From Opitutaceae bacterium (lineage in GTDB: Bacteria > Verrucomicrobiota > Verrucomicrobiia > Opitutales > Opitutaceae), in assembly GCA_030648295.1 (NCBI GenBank), contig JAUSID010000167.1, forward strand, positions 1 through 64,000: DNA of 64,000 nt. Reading direction: 5' to 3'. The notes beneath the pieces were generated by a model. The model searched no databases, was not told the DNA's origin, and saw nothing but the letters and a program-made list of their open reading frames with translations. This document shows positions 59,300 through 64,000 of this stretch, piece by piece. Within the stretch, counting starts at the first letter, position 1; each line of letters opens with the position of its first letter. Position numbers and translations under genes: made by a program.

Positions 59300-60169
59300 T
59301 CACCCCGCGGCCCGCGCGGCCGGTTTCTTCCGCAGGTGCAGCGCCGTCAGGATCGCGGCGAGCCGGTCGCGCAACTCGAGCCGGCTGACGATTTGATCGA
59401 TCAGCCCGTGCTTCAGGAGAAACTCCGCGGTTTGAAAGCCGGCCGGCAGCGTCTGCTTCGTCGTGTCCTTGATCACCCGGGCGCCGGCAAAGCCAATCAG
59501 CGCGCCTGGCTCGGCGATGATCACATCACCCAGGGTTGCGAAGCTGGCGGTGACGCCGCCCATCGTGGGGTGGGTCAAAATCGAAATGAACGGGAGTCGC
59601 GCCGCTGCGAGCCGGCCCAGCGCGGCGCTTGTTTTCGCCATCTGCATGAGCGAATAGATTCCCTCCTGCATGCGCGCGCCCCCGGAGGCGCTGAAAATCA
59701 GGCATGGGATTTTTTTCCGCACGGCGGTCTCGATCACGCGAGTGATTTTTTCTCCCGCCGCCGCGCCCATCGCGCCGCCGCAAAACCGAAAGTCCATCAC
59801 CGCTGCCGACACCTCGATGCCGTGGATTTTCCCCGTGCCGCACACGACGGCTTCCGGCAGTCCGCTCTCCTTTTCGTAGCGTTTGATCCGCTCAGGATAG
59901 GGCTGCGAATCGACGAAGTTCAGGGGATCACCCGACTTCACCGTCGCGTCGACCTCGACGAAGGTGCCCTCGTCGAAAAGTTTCGCGATGCGAGCCCGGG
60001 CGCCGATCGGGAAATGGTGGCCGCTCTTCGGGACCACCATCTGGTTGTCCTCGACCTCCTTGTTGAACACGATGTCGCCGCTGACCGGGTCCTTCGTGTA
60101 AAGGCCCTTCGGAATGTCTTTTTTCCGGGAGGCTTTGCGAACCGCGTAGGTCGGTTTGTCGAAATGCAT
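59300..60169 (-). CDS. accD: Acetyl-CoA carboxylase carboxyltransferase subunit beta (zinc-finger cysteines missing)
   Basis: FCGGAMGAAAGEKITRVIE, FSASGGARMQEGIYSLMQMAKTSAAL, HPTMGGVTASFATLGDVIIAEPGALIGFAG. Confidence 0.95.
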   Translation of the reverse strand: MHFDKPTYAVRKASRKKDIPKGLYTKDPVSGDIVFNKEVEDNQMVVPKSGHHFPIGARARIAKLFDEGTFVEVDATVKSGDPLNFVDSQPYPERIKRYEKESGLPEAVVCGTGKIHGIEVSAAVMDFRFCGGAMGAAAGEKITRVIETAVRKKIPCLIFSASGGARMQEGIYSLMQMAKTSAALGRLAAARLPFISILTHPTMGGVTASFATLGDVIIAEPGALIGFAGARVIKDTTKQTLPAGFQTAEFLLKHGLIDQIVSRLELRDRLAAILTALHLRKKPAARAAG

Positions 60170-60173
60170 GGCG

Positions 60174-60941
60174 TCAGCCGTGGCCGAATGTGACGACGTC
60201 GACGATCAGACCGCCCGCGCGCCGTAGCGTGCGAGCGCAACCGTTGAGCGTGGAGCCCGTAGTGAAGACATCGTCGACCAGGATGTAATGAAGCGAAGGA
60301 TTAAGTGCCGCGCCCGGAGCCAGTGCAAAGGCATTTTTGAGGTTCGCGATTCGCGTCTTCCGATCGAGCGCGGTCTGCGTGGAGGTGTCGACGCTCCGAC
60401 GCAACAAGAACTTGACGCAGGTGCCGCCGCCCGCCGCCGCCGCGAGGGAATCGGCGAGCAGCGCGGCCTGGTTGTAGCCGCGCTCCCGCTCCTTGCGCGC
60501 ATGCAACGGCACCGGCACGAGGGTCGCGCCGCGCACGTGCGCGAGCAGATCGGGCAGGCGCCGGAACACCGCCTGCATGTCGTGCAATACGTGCAGTCCG
60601 CGATGATATTTCAATTCGATCACCAGCGAACGCGCCGGGCCCTTGAACAACACCGCCGTCCGGCCCTCGCGAAACGCCGGATTCAAACCCTCGCAATGCG
60701 GGCAAACTCGATCGCCCTCGACCACGCCATAAAACGGATGGCCGCACGTGAGGCAGTGCGGCGCGTGCACGAAATCCAGTTGCGCGACACAACGCGTGCA
60801 CAGGTGCCGAAACCCGCCCTCACTCCCGCGGGCGGGTCTGCCATCGGCCGGATTCGAATCGACGATCGCGCGGCAGTGCACGCAGGACGGCGGAAAAACC
60901 ACGTCGCTGAAGCCGCGGGCCAGCTCGCGCAGCGGGTTCAT
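60174..60941 (-). CDS. ComF-family phosphoribosyltransferase
   Basis: CVHCRAIVD, HCLTCGHPF, LVPVPLHARKERERGYNQAALLA, YILVDDVFTTGSTLNGCARTL. Confidence 0.93.
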   Translation of the reverse strand: MNPLRELARGFSDVVFPPSCVHCRAIVDSNPADGRPARGSEGGFRHLCTRCVAQLDFVHAPHCLTCGHPFYGVVEGDRVCPHCEGLNPAFREGRTAVLFKGPARSLVIELKYHRGLHVLHDMQAVFRRLPDLLAHVRGATLVPVPLHARKERERGYNQAALLADSLAAAAGGGTCVKFLLRRSVDTSTQTALDRKTRIANLKNAFALAPGAALNPSLHYILVDDVFTTGSTLNGCARTLRRAGGLIVDVVTFGHG

Positions 60942-61038
60942 CGGCGTGGCGCGCGCGGGCGGGCCGAGCCAGCTCCGCCGCGTGTTTGACGATTGGGCAT
61001 TTGCTCGCGGCCTGCGCGGGGTTGCAGTCGCGGGCTCA

Positions 61039-61797
61039 TCAATAAAACACCTTCTCCAGAAACAGTCCCTGGGCCGGTGCGGTTTGGACGATCGCGGTGC
61101 GCGTCTTCGAATGCAGAATCGCGCGGACCTGCGTCGCCGGGAGTTTCCCCTCGCCCACCGATTCCAAGACCCCGGCGAGGCTCCGCACCATTTTGTAGAG
61201 AAACCCGTTGGCCTCCGCCGTGATTCGGATGGTGCGGCCACGTTGAAGGACATCGAGCCGCCGCAAGTCCCGCACCGTGTCCTCGCGCTCCGGGCCATTC
61301 AGCGCGGTGAACGCCCGAAAATCGTGCCGGCCGCGCAGGGCGTCGGCCGCGGCGCGCATGGCCGCGACATCGAGCGGCCTGAACACGGCCCAGCAATACG
61401 GCCGCGTGAACGGATCCGGATCGCCGAGGAAAATTCGATAGGTGTATCGCTTTCCCGTGGCGTCGAACCGCGCGTGAAAATCGGCCCGGGCCGCGCGGAT
61501 GTTTTTGATTTGGATGCTGGGCGGCAGCCCAATCCGAAACGCCGCCAGCAATTTTTCCGCGCCATGCCGCCACCCGGCGTCGAAATGAAACACCTGTCCG
61601 AGCGCGTGGACGCCCGCGTCGGTGCGGCCGCTGCCGTGGATCCGCGTCGGTGCTTTCAGGATCGTGCCGAGTCGCGCTTCAATCACGTCCTGGATCGCCT
61701 GGCCGCCGGCCTGGCTTTGCCAGCCGGCAAACGCCGTGCCGTCATAGGCGCACACGCACCTCCACCGGCAGTTTGCGGGCGGTGTGACGGTGTTCAT
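61039..61797 (-). CDS. truA: tRNA pseudouridine(38-40) synthase
   Basis: AYDGTAFAGWQSQ, GSGRTDAGVHALGQVFHFD, FDATGKRYTYRI, FLYKMVRSLAGVL. Confidence 0.95.
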   Translation of the reverse strand: MNTVTPPANCRWRCVCAYDGTAFAGWQSQAGGQAIQDVIEARLGTILKAPTRIHGSGRTDAGVHALGQVFHFDAGWRHGAEKLLAAFRIGLPPSIQIKNIRAARADFHARFDATGKRYTYRIFLGDPDPFTRPYCWAVFRPLDVAAMRAAADALRGRHDFRAFTALNGPEREDTVRDLRRLDVLQRGRTIRITAEANGFLYKMVRSLAGVLESVGEGKLPATQVRAILHSKTRTAIVQTAPAQGLFLEKVFY

Positions 61798-62231
61798 CCG
61801 GGCGATTCGTTGCCGCCATCGAGCGGAAATTTCTGGTTCAGGAAATCCTGGAGGATGAGCGTCGCCGCCCGCGAGTCGATGATCCCGCTCGCCCGCACCT
61901 CGCGGCGCTTGGTTTTCGCGATCGTCGACTCCGCCTCGTAACTCGTCAGCCGCTCGTCCACGAGGTGTACCGGCAGCCCGAATTCGGCGCGCAGCTTCGT
62001 CGCGTAAGCGTCGACCTCCCTGGCCTTGAAGCCCGGCGTCCCGTCCATGTTCAGCGGATAACCAATCACGATGTCGGTAATCCGCCGTTGTTTCAGGATC
62101 GCGGCGAGTTCCGCCCACCGCCTGGGCTCGTCCGCGCTGACGAGTGCCGGCAGCGGCGTGGCCACCCCAAGGTCGTCACCAAAACTCAGCCCGATGCGAC
62201 GGGCGCCGTAATCGATGCCAAGGCAGCGCAT
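61794..62231 (-). CDS. ruvX: Putative pre-16S rRNA nuclease / Holliday junction resolvase-like (YqgF)
   Basis: MRCLGIDYGARRIGLSFGDDLGVATPL, IVIGYPLNMDGTPG, VDERLTSYEAES; ATGA overlap with truA. Confidence 0.93.
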   Translation of the reverse strand: MRCLGIDYGARRIGLSFGDDLGVATPLPALVSADEPRRWAELAAILKQRRITDIVIGYPLNMDGTPGFKAREVDAYATKLRAEFGLPVHLVDERLTSYEAESTIAKTKRREVRASGIIDSRAATLILQDFLNQKFPLDGGNESPG

Positions 62232-62308
62232 CGCGGAATTCCGGCGCGGCCGGTTCGGCAGCGCAATTTCAATTGCGGCGCGTGGCGTTCGGGCTCTGTT
62301 TCGCCGCC

Positions 62309-63481
62309 ATGTCGGATCCGTTGCCGAATCTCTCGCCCGCCGAGCTTGCGCGCTACAGCCGGCACATCCTGCTCGAGGAGGTGGGCCTGGAAGGCCAGCG
62401 GAAGCTCGCCGCCGCGCGGGTGCTCGTCATCGGCGCCGGCGGCCTTGGCAGTCCGGCGGCGCTGTATCTCGCGGCCGCCGGGATCGGCACAATCGGCATC
62501 GCGGATTTTGATCGGGTCGAGCTGCACAACCTCCACCGCCAGTTGCTCCATGGCGACGACACGGTCGGCCAGCTGAAGGTCGAGTCCGCCGCGCGCCGGC
62601 TCCGTGCCACCAATCCGCACACGCGCGTGGTGACGCACCCGGACGGGATCACGCCGGCCAACGCGGTCGAACGATTTTCCGCATACGACGTGATCGTGGA
62701 CGGCACGGACAACTTTTCGTCGCGTTATCTCAACAACGATGCCGCCCATTTTTCGCGGCGGCCACTCGTGTATGGCAGTGTGTTCAAGTTCGACGGCCAG
62801 GTGGCGGTATTCGACACCGCGCGCGGCGGTCCCTGCTACCGGTGCCTTTTTCCCGAGCCGCCGGCCGCGGGCAGCGTGCCGGGTTGCGGAGAGGCGGGAG
62901 TGCTGGGCGCGTTGTGCGGCGTGATTGGCAGCCTCCAGGCGATCGAGGCGATCAAGTTGATCACCGGCCTCGGCGAACCGCTCCGCGGCCGCTTGATGGC
63001 GTACGACGCGCGCAAGACGGCGTTCCAGACCTTGACGCTGCCGCGGGATCCGCGCTGTCCCCTCTGCGGAACACAGCCGCGGATCCTCGAGTTGACGGCT
63101 GGCGAATATCGCGCAGCCGTATGCGCACCGCCACCCGCCATCATGACCGAGGCCGATTATCCTCTCGAATTATCCGTCGCCGAGGCCAGGCAGCGCCGCG
63201 ATGCCGCGCCGGCAGCCACCATGCTCGTCGATGTGCGCGAGCCCTACGAACTGGATATCTGCCGGATCGAAGGGGCGGAGCACATTCCGATGCGCCAGAT
63301 TCCCGAGCGGCTCGATGCGCTGCCCCGGGACAAACACCTGCTGATCCTGTGCCACGCGGGCGGGCGGAGCCGGCGCGTGACCGAGTTTCTGCGCGCGCGC
63401 GGATTCACGGCCGTGAGCAACGTGGCGGGCGGAATCGATGCCTGGGCGCAGGAGATCGAGCCGGGGATGCGTCGTTATTGA
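62309..63481 (+). CDS. moeB: ThiF/MoeB-type adenylyltransferase with C-terminal rhodanese domain
   Basis: RYSRHILLEEVGLEGQRKL, VIGAGGLGSPAALYLAAAG, CPLCG; rhodanese LVDVREPYELDICRIEGAEHIPM...LCHAGGRSRRV. Confidence 0.95.
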   Translation: MSDPLPNLSPAELARYSRHILLEEVGLEGQRKLAAARVLVIGAGGLGSPAALYLAAAGIGTIGIADFDRVELHNLHRQLLHGDDTVGQLKVESAARRLRATNPHTRVVTHPDGITPANAVERFSAYDVIVDGTDNFSSRYLNNDAAHFSRRPLVYGSVFKFDGQVAVFDTARGGPCYRCLFPEPPAAGSVPGCGEAGVLGALCGVIGSLQAIEAIKLITGLGEPLRGRLMAYDARKTAFQTLTLPRDPRCPLCGTQPRILELTAGEYRAAVCAPPPAIMTEADYPLELSVAEARQRRDAAPAATMLVDVREPYELDICRIEGAEHIPMRQIPERLDALPRDKHLLILCHAGGRSRRVTEFLRARGFTAVSNVAGGIDAWAQEIEPGMRRY

Positions 63482-63624
63482 GCGGTTACGGTTCGCGCTC
63501 CGAGCACGGCCGCGACGCCACTCGAAATCTTCGGCAAGGGGAATTAGTCGTCGTACGCCTCGTTCCTCCTTCTCGTCCCCCTTCTCCAAATCGTTCTCCG
63601 CACCCGCGCACCCCGCTCAACAAA

Positions 63625-63653
63625 CGCAAAAGCCCGCGGCGGACCGCGGACTC
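63625..63653 (-). terminator. Likely rho-independent terminator of the AT-hook/HTH gene
   Basis: Minus strand AGTCCGCGGTCCGCCGCGGGCTTTTGCGTTTG. Confidence 0.65.
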
Positions 63654-63744
63654 TTGATTCGGCCGGGCGTCTCCGCCAAGGCGGCCGATATGAAACTGCC
63701 GCGCGAGCGAAGGCGCCCGCAGGCGTTGAAACCAGACCTCGCCT

Positions 63745-64000
63745 TAGCGCTTCTTAACCAATCCGAGCGCTTTCTTGATATTCTGGACGCTCGGGAGCGA
63801 AATCTTGAGCGACTTGGCGATCTCACTGCCGGTCTTGCCGGCCTCGACCAGCTTCTTCAGCTGCGCGCGCGTCTCATCGGTGATCACGGCGCGACGGCGG
63901 CGTTTGCGGCCCGGACCGGCAGCAGCAGCGGCTTTCGCCGGCCGGCCTGGCGGACGACCCGGTGGACGGCCCGGTGGACGGCCGGGCGGGCGGCCACGAC
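63745..64000 (-). CDS. AT-hook-like (RGRPPGRPP)n plus helix-turn-helix protein (5' end outside window; absent from ORF track)
   Basis: Reverse frame reads RGRPPGRPPGRPPGRPPGRPAKAAAAAGPGRKRRRRAVITDETRAQLKKLVEAGKTGSEIAKSLKISLPSVQNIKKALGLVKKR*. Confidence 0.85.

Noticed and set aside
1-64000. tRNA/rRNA genes, integrase, transposase or prophage genes
   Set aside because: None recognised on either strand; no RAYT, IS transposase or phage structural gene seen despite many palindromic repeats.

Overview
High-GC 64 kb window. The gene content (PVC-type dehydrogenase/HEAT/cytochrome proteins, paired sulfatases, Gfo/Idh/MocA oxidoreductases, a PEP-CTERM protein) suggests a Verrucomicrobia/Opitutales-like genome; this assignment is inference. 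I support about 40 protein-coding genes. They include a giant repeat-built PEP-CTERM protein, xylose isomerase, a POT transporter, an SMR exporter, a LytS/LytTR two-component pair, a multiheme cytochrome plus MtrB/PioB-type porin, a YbbA/YbbP/TesA block, a cupredoxin and adenylyl cyclase operon, two sulfatases, two PVC-type dehydrogenase/cytochrome proteins (one a 1694-aa ThuA...ThuA fusion), a divergent PurA, and a folC-accD-comF-truA-ruvX block. Main items for follow-up: (1) a full-length SeqA-like protein at 14754-15266; SeqA is known mainly as a gammaproteobacterial hemimethylated-GATC binder. (2) An exact 8-bp-period array of eight GATC sites at 39207-39266. (3) An MtrA/MtrB-like electron conduit whose cytochrome has 7 CXXCH motifs plus one CX4CH. 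(4) A ThuA-dehydrogenase-HEAT-cytochrome c-ThuA fusion beside Tm-1-like and PEP-hydrolase-like genes. (5) A head-to-head scar joining the 3' remnants of two divergent genes (DUF4159 and DAO-Rieske) at about 53555. (6) A polyphosphate-glucokinase-like gene broken by one in-frame TGA. (7) AccD lacking all four zinc-finger cysteines. (8) A large set of paired-palindrome (REPIN-like) intergenic repeats and composite heptamer/octamer tandem arrays. (9) An AT-hook plus HTH protein at the right edge that is missing from the ORF track. No searches were run; all family calls come from motif recognition.
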